Counted from the first letter of the stretch, positions 21,646 to 32,519 are shown. The stretch is DNA of 64,000 nt from Tretioscincus oriximinensis (GCA_022410635.1 JAJVDF010000780.1:212978-276977); one strand, 5' to 3'. The notes: generated by a model from the sequence alone, not told the origin. Numbers and translations: made by a program.

Positions 21646-22724
21646 AAGTAGGTGTAGTGTAGTGGGGTAGATTGAAGGTAATGTTGCCACCAATTTGGTA
21701 TAAATCGTGCATGGGGGTTTAGTCTTTGTCTCATGATTTAGCAGCATTTGGTGAACCTAGCACACATTTCCACTTACAGGAATTTAAGATCTAAGCCATC
21801 CTATCAGTCGCCTCCAGCCCCGGGAACCTAAGTGTTCTTTCAAGAGACAATCTCCTTTAAGTACAATCTCCTTTAGGTTGCGTCCTGAGATATTATCTCT
21901 CAGCACATTCAGTAAAGCTTTTCCTGTTGCAAAATTAGAATTTGTCTTAAAGGAGCATTTTTTACTGAAGGCGAACAAACACCAGAGTAAAATGTTTCAG
22001 CGCTTTGGCACAATAATATGGCATCAAACATACCAATTAACCATTCTCTGAATTAAAATTTTATGTCTTTATAATTACCTGCAACAAGTAAGGACTGCCG
22101 CTTGTCATTCCAATATACCATGAATTATTTAACANTCGGATCTAGTTTTGCATTCCACAGTGTTTAATTATCTGCAAAACAGAGAGGGGAATGATGTGGA
22201 GAATAACCACTGTAGGAAAAATAAACACACATTGTATTGAGGTGAGAATATTTATTGCAGAGCGTATGCGTGTGTATGCTGGCCTCTTAATTTAAAAAAA
22301 AACAACAAAAATGCAACCATCCAATCTTGAAATTATAGGTTATGCACATAATTAAATTCATGATGCGTACCTAAGGAATTTTGTGCTAGAGACTACTTAC
22401 CCATGAATAATTTAGAGAAATACAGTGTTCCACTGAGTTTCAAGAAAACCATTGTAAATCTCCGAGGAATAGAGGTTATATACCAGTTACATGTCAGCTG
22501 AAAATGCTTCATTTCAGCCACCCTTAATGTACTTACAATCAAGAAAATGAAAATGTTTGACTAGAGAGTGCTAGCCATAAGAAGTGCTAAGACGCAAACC
22601 TTTTTCAGATGTGCTGGACATGATTGGATTCTAATAGCCATTCCCTCCTGGATTACGGGAAATTGGTCCCCAGGATTTGGTCCCTAGGGACAGAAGCGTT
22701 CCTGCTCCTAACAGAGGCAGTATT
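21646..22724. other. No recognised feature; candidate conserved non-coding DNA
   Basis: 22000-22480 is A/T-rich, free of the repeat families seen elsewhere, and of the character often seen in vertebrate conserved non-coding elements. Without other genomes this is a guess. Confidence 0.25.
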
Positions 22725-23080
22725 TTTTCACCCAGAGGGTCATTGGCCTGTGGAATTTACTTCCTGAAGAGGTAGTGGTAGCTAACAGCTTGGATAGTTT
22801 CAAGACAGGACTAGACAGGTTTATGGACACTAAGGGTATAAATGGATACTAGGATNGNTNTCTGGATGTNGCCTCNNGGATGGAGCNACAGGCAGGACTC
22901 NTGAAATACCATTTGCAGGGAGTCATGAACAGGAGCATATTTTGCTTTCCTCTGTTNGGACTGCCCAGGTGCATCTGGTGGGCCTCTGTGTGACACAGAA
23001 TGCTGGANTTGATGGGCTGTGGCCTGATCCAGTATGGCTCTTCTTATGTTCTTATGCTCTTATGTTCTTATGTTCAGTAG
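22725..23080 (+). mobile_element. CR1-like LINE 3' end, type B
   Basis: It starts near 'TTTTTCACCCAGAGGGTC', encodes PEEVVVANSLDSFKTGLDRF and ends in several TTCTTATG octamers (23039-23073). Colinear with 5367-5708. Contains a cluster of Ns at 22856-22901. Confidence 0.9.
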
Positions 23081-23199
23081 TAAGCATTCCTGCTTCAAAT
23101 TGGAGGATTATATATTACAGAGCTGATTTTCCCATCTGGACATGCATGGTTCATTCTCGCTTCACTATGGTTGGGCAAGGGAGTCACCTATTATTTAAT
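23081..23199. other. Short spacer, no feature
   Basis: Unique-looking sequence between two type B CR1 pieces. It may be part of an older copy, but no similarity is obvious. Confidence 0.3.
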
Positions 23200-23410
23200 T
23201 TGCCTAGAGAGGCATTGGTCTATCAAATTTACTTCCAGAAGAGATGGTGGTACCTAGCAGCATGGATAACTATGATAGGATAAGACACATTCATGGCAGA
23301 CAGATAGTCATTGGGATGGATGTCTTGATGGAACAACAGGCAGCATTCCTGAAATGCCATTTGCATGGAGTTGAGAACAGGTGAAGGTTTTGCCTTTTTC
23401 TGCTTCAGAG
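23200..23410 (+). mobile_element. CR1-like LINE fragment, type B, diverged
   Basis: 'AATTTACTTCCAGAAGAG', 'GATGGAACAACAGGCAGCAT' and 'GAAATGCCATTTGCATGGAG' follow the type B order. The octamer tail is missing, and the copy is more mutated than the one just upstream. Confidence 0.75.
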
Positions 23411-23814
23411 CAGGAGCTATTCTCAGGGTTTATTTTTAACTTATGGTTTATCCACTGAGTTTCTGGGGATTCATTCTGTCTCTATTTTCCAGCCAACTGA
23501 GACATTCTAGAAGGCAGCTGTTACATAACACTGTGGCACCCTGCCCAAGCTGTGTTTGCTACATGCCAAGTTCCAGAGGGTCCTTTGACATCCAGCTCCT
23601 AGGTGTTTCTACATGATGAGGCTGCTTATTGTAATTCACATTAAGAATCAATAGAATAATTTCTCCTTTCAAGAGGAAAAAAAACTATCTAAGAGCCAAG
23701 CAAGACTGAAACAAGAGAAAAGGCTTTAACTCAGGGGCAGAACCCATGTCTCCAATAAAAATTTCTAAGATCCAGTCATTAGAGTTNCCTTAATCCCAGA
23801 GTCCAAAATCAGGA
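23411..23814. other. No recognised feature
   Basis: Unique-looking sequence. Nothing supported. Confidence 0.4.
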
Positions 23815-23932
23815 TACAATTTGCAGTTCTGCCCAGTTTTCAGGCCATAGAAGAGTGGGAGTTTGAACCAAGGGACTTGGAGGTTCTAGCCTAGGGCTCT
23901 TAATCACTATACCATCAGCATTTCTGGTAGAA
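23815..23932 (-). mobile_element. SINE head fragment, antisense
   Basis: 'GAGTGGGAGTTTGAACCAAG' (antisense of a B-box region) and 'CTCTTAATCACTATACCATC' (antisense of the A-box region) match the head of the Sauria-type SINE seen complete at 40.2 and 56.1 kb. Confidence 0.55.
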
Positions 23933-24058
23933 GATCTCCTCTTCCTCTTTTTCCCCCTCCTCCTCCTTCTTCTTCCTCCTCCTTCTTCTCCTTCTCCATC
24001 TCCTTCACCTCAATCTCCTTCACCTCAGTCCCCTTTTCCATCTCCTCCTTCTTCTTCT
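23933..24058. repeat. Polypyrimidine microsatellite (CTT/CCT)
   Basis: About 125 nt of TCC, TTC and CTT units with few purines. Such tracts recur beside SINE copies in this window and probably arose from SINE tails. Confidence 0.75.
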
Positions 24059-24130
24059 GGTTTAAAACATTTTATTTAATTTTCAATACAATACAAACCA
24101 TTTTAAAATTCCATACATCAATATTTCATG
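24059..24130 (-). mobile_element. Possible LINE 3' end (A-rich tail, antisense)
   Basis: 'TTTTATTTAATTTTCAATAC' followed by 'AATACAAACCATTTT' resembles the antisense 3' ends of L1 at 10571 and 35884. Only the end would be present, so identity is weak. Confidence 0.35.
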
Positions 24131-24239
24131 TTTTAAAATATTCCTGCTAACTGATTAGACTTTTCCCTAATTAATGTGTCAAAAGACACTACAAGTCCCT
24201 ATCGTAATATAGAGATATACTGTAACAATTTCTCTCCTC

Positions 24240-24430
24240 GTGGGACACAAGAAGGTGAGTTACCTTAGTACGCCTGAACAATTAACATCCCCCCCTAATA
24301 TTTCTAGCCAATGNTGGCATGGCTGCCAACAGAGTGGTACATTTGTTTACATGGTATGGGAATACGAAAAAATCTGGGAATATTGGAAGATGGTTGAAAA
24401 AGAAATAAATGCTATTTCTATTGCTTCACT
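24240..24430 (+). mobile_element. L1 ORF2 Cys-rich C-terminal fragment
   Basis: The plus strand encodes WHGCQQSGTFVYMVWEYEKI and WEYWKMVEKEINAI. This corresponds to the CWHGCNTPGTYMHMW region of the complete L1. The first Cys is lost to an N. Truncated on both sides. Confidence 0.75.
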
Positions 24431-25314
24431 ATTCCCCAATCAGTCCAAAAGCATTCTTAAACTTCCTTTAAAACCAGTACACCATCACTCCTGGGCTCTG
24501 GTAACTTTTCTGCAGAAAATGTGGATGCTGCAGTATAGCCTTTCTGTGTTCTGCATGACACATGACACTTTTTCATCCAATCACACTAAACAACCAGGCA
24601 TGTAGAGCACATAGAAAGGCAGGCTAACTAATTTTAACTAAAAACTGCCAGTGAGCAGTCAAGACTGCATGCGGGGGAGAGGGGGGGGGGTTCTATGGAG
24701 AGAATAATTAATTTGGATAATTTTCAGATCAAGTGCTGCGATATACAGTTCACATTTCTTGCTTTGGGGCTAAGAGGAGGAATTTTTTGGCCTGGGGAAG
24801 TGCAAAAGGCAGGAAACAGCCCACACACACACACACACACAGCCCACCCCGACACTGGATGGAATTTTCCCAAGACACCATTCTTTGACAATAAGTGTAA
24901 AAAAGCCCACANTGTTAACAAACAGTCATGAAAAATGGTAACAGTGCCAAAAAGATGGATAAGCTCCTACCTTCCATTGCATTTTTCCTGCAAGTGCTTC
25001 TTGGGAAGAAAAAAAAAACACATTCAGTCACTAGTGCTGAAAACAAATTCTGACCCAATTCTTTCAAAATGTAGAGCCATGTCAAAAGAGATATTTCATT
25101 TCTGGCACTTCCATGCCATACGCAGAGCATTGCAGTGCCACAGGGCAGAATAGGAAGATGCACACATATGATGACAAATTCTGCGTTTCTGCCTAAGAAA
25201 GAGGTCTAATAGGGATGGAAGGAGAGCAAAGCAAAGGAGACTGAAAATATTCCTTGGTTGAAGAAATGAGGAAGCCAGTGGAGCGGCAAGGGGTACTAGA
25301 CAATAGCCTTAAAT
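24431..25314. other. No recognised gene; (CA)n near 24821
   Basis: A (CA)n run of about 20 nt lies at 24821-24841 and a G run near 24678-24690. Otherwise unique-looking. Confidence 0.4.
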
Positions 25315-25483
25315 ATCTGTATCGTCCACAACCAATTGTGGTTAGAATCCCAGGCTATTATCAAGAAGTCTCCTAATTCAACCCTACCCATGAGACCAGA
25401 TTGGTGACCTTGGGCTAGTCACAGTTCTTTAAAATACCCTCAGCCCCACATACTTCACAAGGCGTCAGTTGTGAAAGGAAAAA
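25315..25483 (+). mobile_element. Sauria-type SINE, 5' part (split by CR1)
   Basis: 'CAATTGTGGTTAGAATCCCA' is the tRNA-like head. 'TTGGTGACCTTGGGCTAGTC' and 'CAGCCCCACATACTTCACAA' are the conserved body of the SINE complete at 39.2 and 54.4 kb. It breaks off at the CR1 junction and resumes at 25986. Confidence 0.8.
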
Positions 25484-25985
25484 ATCATAGAATCATAGAG
25501 TTGGAAAGGACCTCCAGGGTCATCAAGTCCAACCCCCTGCTCAATGCAGGATCCATTAAACCATCCCAGACAGATGACTGTCCAGTCTCTGTTTAGAGAC
25601 CTCCAGTGAAGGCGAACGCACCACCCCCTGTGGCAAACTGTTCCACTGGTTTATCACCCTGACTGTTAGAAAGTTTTTTCTGATATCTAATCTAAATCTG
25701 CTCCCTTGCAGTTTCATCCCATTGTTTCTAGTCCTTCCATGTGCCAATGAGAACAATGCTAATCCCTCTGCTCTGTGATGGCCCTTCAGAAAGCAATCAG
25801 GTCTCCTCTCCATCTTCTCTTTTGCAGACTAAACATCCCTAGATCCTTTAACCGCTCCTCATAGGACATGGTTTCCAGACCACTCACCATCCTTGTTTTT
25901 CTCTTTTGAACTTGCTCTAGTTCATCAATGTCCTTTTTAAATTGCCTCCCCACTCAGAACTGAACACAGTATTCCAAGTGTGGTT
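25484..25985 (-). mobile_element. CR1-like LINE 3' end, type A, inserted in a SINE
   Basis: The left end 'AATCATAGAATCATAGAG' is the antisense octamer tail. On the minus strand it encodes GMKLQGSRFRLDIRKNFLTV and INQWNSLPQGVVRSPSLEVS. It begins near 25985 with a 'CACACTTGGAATACTGTG' segment that is widespread in CR1. It is one of the longest type A copies here. Confidence 0.92.
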
Positions 25986-26085
25986 GTGCCGAAGTGCTAT
26001 AGAAAGGTTATGGAAGCTGTTTTAAGTCCCATCAGGTTGAGAAAAATAGGGTATAAAAATCAACTCATTCTTCTTCTTCTACAGA
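25986..26085 (+). mobile_element. Sauria-type SINE, 3' part (after CR1)
   Basis: 'AGAAAGGTTATGGAAGCTG' continues the SINE from 25483, followed by 'TTTTAAGTCCCATCAGGTTG', 'GTATAAAAATCAACTC' and a TTC tail. The two halves together make one complete SINE. Confidence 0.8.
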
Positions 26086-26285
26086 GTATGTACAGTGGCA
26101 CCCAAAGTGTGACCTGGTGCACTATTGGAGCATCAGGACACAGCAAAATGGTTGCTGCTCAAGTAGCTAACAGACAGGTTGCACACAGGAAAATATTTTT
26201 CCTTGGGGTGGTCTGTGAAGAGGTGCTCGCTCCAGGTGCCTGTTTACTCATCAATTTCAGGCACAATATTTAGTGGCAGAGTGGG
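26086..26285 (+). repeat. Unclassified repeat R
   Basis: Closely related to 39632-39840, including 'GTGCACTATTGGAGCATC', 'CAGCAAAATGGTTGCTGC', 'GAGGTGCTCGCTCCAGG' and 'CAGGCACAATATTTAGT'. In both places it directly follows a pyrimidine tract. A scrap also occurs near 51690. Class unknown. Confidence 0.55.
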
Positions 26286-27013
26286 GACCAAGGCACTTTG
26301 AGGTTTCTAAGGCTCTTAATCACTGCACCAGCAGAAGAAAGAGGGCTCTTTCTGGTAAGAGAACTATTTCTCTTTCTTCTTCTTCCTTCTTCTTCGCCTA
26401 CATTTTCTGAAAATGTTCAATGGCCTCTTCTTGTTTGTTCCTATCAAGAAAAAACTGAAGCAGGATCTTATTTGGGGTTGTTACAAATGGTTATTGCAGA
26501 AAGATACAATAACATTTGGGTAAACTGCAATGCAAGGCAGACCAACCCTACACAAAGAAAGATCTCAAAATTATATTCCTACTCCTCACACATTAGACTA
26601 ATAACTATGCAAAGAGTACATACACATCATTGTAGTATAATCTTTCCTAGAGAAAGTCCTTGACCCCTAAGGTTTCCCCCCTCCCGATGCCAGAGGTCAC
26701 CTCTTAACCTCTAGGTAAACAGGATAGAGAGAGTCATGGCTTCCTGATGATGGATCAGCAAGATAGCACCGGGCTGTGTAATCTTTCCTTCCCTGTCATG
26801 GTCCCCCTTAGCATTCCATAGCTAGTGAGACAAAGGATATCCATATGCACAGGATACCCATAANCCTTCAAGACCAAAAGTTTTGCTAAGCATTTGTGGA
26901 TTAAAGATTCATTAAACAATTCATAACCCAAGTATTCATGTTGACATCTACATTTTCTTCTTTCCCCCTTTTTTCTTTTTCTTCTTCTAAGAAGATAAGA
27001 ACAGAAGAGAAGT
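26286..27013. other. Possible SINE scrap, then no recognised feature
   Basis: 'CTCTTAATCACTGCACCAGC' at about 26310-26330 resembles an antisense SINE head. The rest is unique-looking and ends in a pyrimidine-rich stretch (26955-26990). Confidence 0.35.
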
Positions 27014-27019
27014 CCTGCT

Positions 27020-27786
27020 TGTTGGGATTAGCCATGTAGGCACATATTAATTGGCATTAATATTATGATATAAAATATACTTGGATTGACCTCTGCTAGC
27101 CAAAATAAGGCATATAGGGAAATTTTGGAAAAAATCTCTGGTCAACCCAGCCCAGGAGTAAACAGGAACAGCTAATCACCCTTCCTGACCTAAGGGCATA
27201 TCTTGCTCAAGAAACCTTGCCAGTCTGAATGNATTAATGACACCCATTGTGGCAAAGGAGCTGTCTTTGTTTGACCAGGCTGTGCACCTGGGCTGAAATC
27301 CATCAGCCTGATAGTGGCCTGGAGGTAAACCATTTAAGACCATTAAGACCATTTCTCCTGTGGGTGAGTCACTGGGTTCCTGTAATTAGAATAATAACTA
27401 AGGCAAACAATGGCTAAAGAGGGTCCATCCTGTACCTCATCACCATACCATATTTGGCATTTCCTGACCAGGCTGCACCTCCTTGGGGAGGACAGAACCA
27501 CGTCACATAGGTGTCACAACCAGGGTCCGCCCTGACCCACGTGTGCTGTACCAACCCCTTTTCTGACATCACCGTATCTATCCACGCTTTCTGATTCTGT
27601 AGTCAATAAAAGATTGAACTCGGAGTCATTCAGGAGGACTCCATGCCCCATGGACCTCCTGAAATTGCTTCCTGATCCAAGTTGTGTTGCCCGTGTGATT
27701 CCTGTTACACGTGTCTGACTACTCCGGACCAAGCTGCCTTTGATTTCCGTAAGGCATCTAATAACGTGGAAAGCGAACCCCCGTTA
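27020..27786 (+). mobile_element. Solo LTR of an endogenous retrovirus-like family, copy 1
   Basis: 767 bp starting TGTTGGGATTAGCC and ending CGAACCCCCGTTA, with CCTGCT duplicated on both sides (27014-27019 and 27787-27792). A poly(A) signal AATAAA is at 27605-27610. It shares start, end and many internal blocks with 46970-47680. No internal viral genes are adjacent, so this is a solo LTR, the usual product of recombination between two LTRs. The 6-bp duplication and TG start fit a retroviral integrase; the TA end is unusual. Confidence 0.85.
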
Positions 27787-27794
27787 CCTGCTGA

Positions 27795-28092
27795 ATCGGG
27801 CTGGAGACCATCTAGTTCAGTATTCTGTCTCACATAGAAGCCCACCAACATAAGAACATAAGAAGAGCAATACTGGATAGGGCCAGAGCCCATCTAGTCC
27901 AGCATTCTGTCTCATACAGAGGCCCATCAGATGTATCTGGGCAGTCTGAACAGAGGAAAGCAAAATATGCAGCTGTTCATGGCCCCCTGCAAATGGTAGA
28001 TCAGGAGTACTGCCTGGTGCTCCATCGCGAAGGAAGTATGAAGACATGCATCCTAATAACAGTTTATATCCTTGGCTTCCACGAACTTGTCT
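27795..28092 (-). mobile_element. CR1-like LINE 3' end, type B, antisense
   Basis: 'AACATAAGAACATAAGAAG' (27851) is the antisense octamer tail. Then come 'CCCATCTAGTCCAGCATTC' and 'CCTGCAAATGGTAGATCAGG' in type B order. A second partial tail-proximal piece precedes it (27800-27845). The RT part is interrupted at 28092 and resumes at 28482. Confidence 0.85.
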
Positions 28093-28481
28093 GAAGAGTT
28101 GAAGATGCTAAAGACAGACATATTACACACACATCGTGAAGAACAGAGAAAAGAGAGGCTTGCTTATATCATTATTCATTAATGTTTCAGTTACACGCAC
28201 ATGCACTCTTGTCTATGTGGTCATCCCCAATTAAATATTGTACTCAGGAGAACTTTTTGGGAGTTAACTGGGAGAGGAAACTGATAACAAGAAGGAACAT
28301 TTCCCCAATTATCTCAGCACACGCTACTAACGTCTAGAACTTTAGTTAACCCCAGAGGCCTGCTAAAGCTTGGTGGTAGCAAAGCCTGAACAACACTCAT
28401 GCTAAGCCTTTTACACATGTGACTGTCTCAACTGACCTGAGTGTGCCCGCCCACCAGTGGCGAGACAACCACCATCCCAAT
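28093..28481. mobile_element. Unclassified 389-bp insertion with 8-bp duplication
   Basis: It splits a type B CR1, and ACTTGTCT is present on both sides (28085-28092 and 28482-28489). No terminal inverted repeats or open frame are evident. An 8-bp duplication would suit a hAT-type DNA transposon, but the ends do not show a hAT consensus. The type is open. Confidence 0.5.
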
Positions 28482-28535
28482 ACTTGTCTAATCCTGATTT
28501 AAAGCTATCCAGGCTGTTAGCTACTATCACCCCTT
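28482..28535 (-). mobile_element. CR1-like LINE, type B, continuation
   Basis: 'CTAATCCTGATTTAAAGCTA' and 'CCAGGCTGTTAGCTACTA' are antisense of the SLDSFK-coding stretch that precedes the 3' UTR, continuing from 28092. Confidence 0.8.
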
Positions 28536-29038
28536 CTTCCCCTTTCCCTTTTCCTTCCGTTCTCTTTCTCTTTTTCTCCTCCTTATCCCCCCCCCCTCCT
28601 CCATATTCCTCAGTAAACTAATTCCCCCTTCATAACCAATCTTTAAAAAAAAAATCCAGTTTTTCAGAGAGAAATTTCCCGTTACAGTTCTTGGAAGCAA
28701 AGCACTTAGCTAGAATTGTGCAAAGTTCAGGCTTTGTTCTTATTTTGTTTTTGTTCTACCTGGCAGAAAATTAGAACACACGCATGGAATTTTCAGTGTC
28801 CCCCCCCCCCTCTTTTAAAGCAAAGGCTCAGTTTCAAATTCTGGAAATTTAAGGACAGACTCATATGCTTTTCTTCACAATAGTAAGAATGTGAAAATTT
28901 TAAAAAAATATTTCATACCTAGCCTGCTGCTCCTAATCAAGTCCTAACAACTACTACATATTGTATCTTCACGGACATGTTACAGAAGATATTGGAACCT
29001 CATATCTCCATTTTTGCTGCACAATATGCCTGGAATAA
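28536..29038. other. Pyrimidine-rich stretch, then no feature
   Basis: 28530-28600 is rich in C and T. A C run lies at 28800-28810. No gene or repeat identified beyond that. Confidence 0.4.
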
Positions 29039-29039
29039 A

Positions 29040-29302
29040 GAAAAAGGGAAAGTATTTTTTCAGCTGAGGTTCATCAGTCTATTGTGTTCACTTCCAGAAG
29101 AGGTGGTTACAGATATCAGCCTGGATAACTTTCAAAAGGTTTAAACAAATTCTGAGGTCAGGTGCATCAATGGATGCCCAGGTGCTTCTCCAGGGTGAAG
29201 GGGCAGGCAGGATTCCTTTAAAGGCCACCTACAGAAACTTGACAATACAATAAGGAAAGGCTTTACCTTTTTCTTCTGCATGAGCTGTTCAGGAATAATT
29301 AA
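29040..29302 (+). mobile_element. CR1-like LINE, type B, 5' part (split)
   Basis: 'GTTCACTTCCAGAAGAGGTG' and 'ATCAGCCTGGATAACTTTC' encode the decayed RT tail. The 3' UTR ('GGCAGGCAGGATTCC') is then broken by the hammerhead repeat at 29303. Confidence 0.75.
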
Positions 29303-29510
29303 CCTACCAAGGGGTTTCTGTAGCACTTTAGAGACTAACATGAAAAAGGTAGATGACATATACTTCTGTAGGCGAACCTACTTCTTCAGATGCACCTGAA
29401 CAAGTAGATTTTCCCATGAAAGATATTACCACCTACCTTTTTCTTGATAATGCAATGGATCTCCTTGCTAGATTTCACGGACACAGTTTAATACAGCTAT
29501 TTCTTTGAAA
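29303..29510. repeat. Head-to-head hammerhead repeat inserted in CR1, decayed
   Basis: The left arm ('CTGTAGCACTTTAGAGACTA', then 'CTACTTCTTCAGATGC') and right arm ('ACCTGAACAAGTAG', 'CATGAAAGATATTACC') are inverted relative to each other. The right end 'GCTATTTCTTTGAAA' is the antisense head. Near-identical 14-nt flanks (29289-29302 and 29511-29524, 12 of 14 matching) mark the insertion. On the minus strand helix II is GUAGG-UUCG-CCUAC. Position 16.1 is mutated there, and in the plus arm the core reads CUGAACA. Confidence 0.65.
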
Positions 29511-29605
29511 TCAGGAACAACTAAAGAACCATTGTGTGAGTCAGAATGCTGGACTAACTGGGCTATAACCAGAACCGCACTACTCTTTATGTTCTTACTA
29601 GTGGA
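29511..29605 (+). mobile_element. CR1-like LINE, type B, 3' end (after insertion)
   Basis: 'CATTGTGTGAGTCAGAATGC' and 'TTTATGTTCTTACTAGTGG' complete the 3' UTR interrupted at 29302. Confidence 0.75.
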
Positions 29606-31239
29606 AGATGGCCAGTGCCAATGTGCAATGATGCAGGTGGCTAGCCGTCTGGCAGTGTGTGGGCACTCCTTTTCAGTGGGTGTGGGTGCCTGGGGCTCAC
29701 AATGGGGTGACTTGAGGCTCTGGTGGATCAGGCCCGGGCAGCACAGGACTATGGCGTTTCAGAGTGGGTGGTGGTGGCCTGTGGCTGTGCCGCTCCTTCA
29801 AACATGGGCACCGCCATTTTGGAAGCCACTCTTCCAGTGCGTGGTCGGCCAATCATCTCCATTGGAGGTGATGGACGCTGTGTCTACTCACCTCAATTAT
29901 AAGGCCAATCACAGTATTGAATCTTGGTAATAAGGATGACATCAAATCTCATTTTCTGCTACTGTTGAGCACATGGATAACAATGGCAGACTGATTTATC
30001 TTTGTCACTGTCCAAGTGCTCCTGTTATTACAATGCAGTGAATATAGCCAATATCTAAGACTATTCCTTGTGNGTCCCTTGACAGGGTATATTGGAACTT
30101 AGTAAGGTTTTGCAGCCTTTTGNAATTTTCCCGATGTCTCTCACATGCAGATTCTGCCACACATCACCCATTTTTTCCACCACTGGTATGCAGGTAAAGT
30201 ATCTAAAGCCAGGGTGGATGCAGGGCTTTTTATAACATTTTCTTAAAAGCTCTATATAATTATTATTGGTACCATCAATTCATGAAATTGGTTGTTAGGC
30301 ACCTAGTGCACTTTCCAACAGGCAGGGGGACAAGCTTTTCTAGAGGTTTATCCAACAGCCTATCTTAAATGGTGATCCAGCCATAATTGCTTCTTGGCAT
30401 CTCAAGCAGAAAACAAAGACTCCCTGCAAATGCCTTTAAGCATGAAGCACATTGAAGTTGATAGAAAAATTGCTTGGGACTATACCATTTCCCCCTCTCC
30501 TTTCTACACCTCATCACACTGCTAAAACCTTCCTGAAACNGGAATCAGTGCTTTGGTGTGTTGCTGAATCGAGCAGTGTGCGTTTCAGCTTGGGAGTCAC
30601 GTCTGTGGGGAGCCTGATAGTGTCAAGACTAGTAGCTAATAAAAATGAATTGCAAACCAATTAAAATGGTCATAGGCTGTCATTTGAGCAGCTAAAACAT
30701 TATAACTTGATTATAGTAATTTAATTCCAGTAATTCCATTTTGTAGTCAAACCTGGTTGGCGACATCTTTCCATGCCATCGTGTAATTTGGGTTAGGTGA
30801 TTAGGTGACTTAACCACAGAAGGGGCAAGATCCAGAAGCGAAAGCCTAACACAAAACAAAAACTGCTAAAAGGGGGAAAGCAGTATGGATCTAAGAAGAA
30901 ATATCCGTACACACTTATTTGGAGTAAATAAATCCATCACGAGGNAGGGCTGGAGCTCCCGGCAGGTCCTACAGTCATGTCCACATGGCATTGATAGGGT
31001 GCAAAGTTGTGACATAGCACTGCAGAAGCTGCATAAAAGTACTGTGAGATTTAAGCAGGGTAACAGACCTTTCTAATGCTACCACTTCCGAATCTTGTCA
31101 AGCCTTGGCTGCTACAGCTCAGCTAATTACACAGTTCAGGAATGCAGCCAGAAGGTAGCTTACCAAAGATGCTTCAGCAGGTAGATCCAAAAACAGGTTC
31201 AGATGAAATCCAGGTTAGGAAGTCAGGTCAGTCCAGGGT
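29606..31239. other. No recognised gene
   Basis: 29606-29900 is relatively GC-rich and includes an open frame (29505-29930) that overlaps the CR1 tail and lacks motifs. The remainder is unique-looking. Confidence 0.35.
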
Positions 31240-31500
31240 CAGGGCAGATCTCCTGCTACCCTGGAGCTCACTGCAATCGTGGTCAGAATGCTATTAATGC
31301 GAATTACCTTAAGCTGCACTGGCAAAGGNGTTCTGAGCAAACTCCGCTCAGAACACACATTGCTGCGTGATCTGAGCAAGGCCGACGCATGTTCAATGAG
31401 GATCTTACAGAAAACACATTTGGCCACTCAGATCCAGACAGCTTTTATCCCATTTTTCCCCCTCATGAGAACTCAGCCCAAGAGAATTTTCTAAGGACAA
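31240..31500 (-). repeat. Unclassified repeat V, partial
   Basis: The reverse complement aligns block by block with 37925-38440: 'CCAGTGCAGCTTAA', 'GTGTTCTGAGCGGAG' and 'GTTCTCATGAGGGGG'. An internal hairpin (TTCTGAGC...GCTCAGAA) is at 31329-31352. Probably a non-autonomous DNA element. Confidence 0.45.
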
Positions 31501-32195
31501 CTTCCTCCTGCCATCTTGAGGGTCCTAACTTCTGCCACCTTGAGGGTCACCTATACTTTCCTGCTGCATCTTTGATCTTTTTATTTGCAGTTGCCAAGCG
31601 AAAATTAAAAACAGAACTTTCCACCCACACTTACCTTTCCATGTATCTTCAAGCCTCTTTTATGACTCGGTTTTGTGACGGAAAACCATCAATGGACGGT
31701 GCATTCTATGAACAGCTCCACTTAACTCTTGCCCTGGGTAGCCACCATTGGCACTTGTCTGCTTCTATATATATACATTTATAGCTGTGATTCTGGAGAT
31801 TGATGGCAGCTGACAGTCGGAACTGAAACACTTGATTATACATATGACGTTTTGACAGCTGACACTGGGAGAAGAATACATTGCCTGTGTTTAAACTGCC
31901 TTGGTGGAATAAATCAGCTTTGATGCTAGACTTCACCCTTGGCCTTTCTTGGCCCTCTCAACTGTTTGCCCATGAGATTCCCCCCGAACAACCTTGTGAT
32001 TTCCTTTAAAGAATAATTGTTCATCTGCTAGAATCATTCTGTAACGGGCTTATTAAAACTGCAGGTTTAAGGGAATTTAAAGCATTCTTAGCCTGTGAGG
32101 ATTAAAAAAAGGATCTCATTTTGAAGCACTGGGTCTATATCAGCCATATAGGTGTAGAACAATTTGGGGATGCAGTCCTAGAATGTAAGAGGAAC
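31501..32195. other. No recognised feature
   Basis: Unique-looking. The frame at 31389-31784 runs partly through repeat V and has no motif. Confidence 0.4.
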
Positions 32196-32455
32196 TCTAC
32201 TGAAGCCTAGAACCCATCTAGTCCAGCTTTCTGTCTCACACAGAGGCCCCCCAATTGCACCTGGGCAGTCTGCAGCAGAAGAAGATAAAATGGTCACCTG
32301 TTCTTGACTCCCTGCAAATGGTATTTCTGGAGTATTGACTGTTGCTCCATCTCAGAGGCAGTATCAAGAGATACATCCTAATAGCTATTTATACCCTTGG
32401 CTTCCGCAACCTTCTGTAGTCTTGCTTAAAGCTAACCACCTTTTCTGGAATAGGA
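32196..32455 (-). mobile_element. CR1-like LINE 3' end, type B, antisense
   Basis: 'CCCATCTAGTCCAGCTTTC', 'CCTGCAAATGGTATTTCTGG' and 'TACCCTTGGCTTCCGCAAC' run in antisense type B order, ending in a scrambled RT segment near 32410-32455. It faces the plus-strand copy at 32520. Confidence 0.8.
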
Positions 32456-32519
32456 ATAATGAGAGAGGAAACAGTTGTGTATCAGGGCCTCTTCAACTTT
32501 GAAATGCAGCATTATTGAG

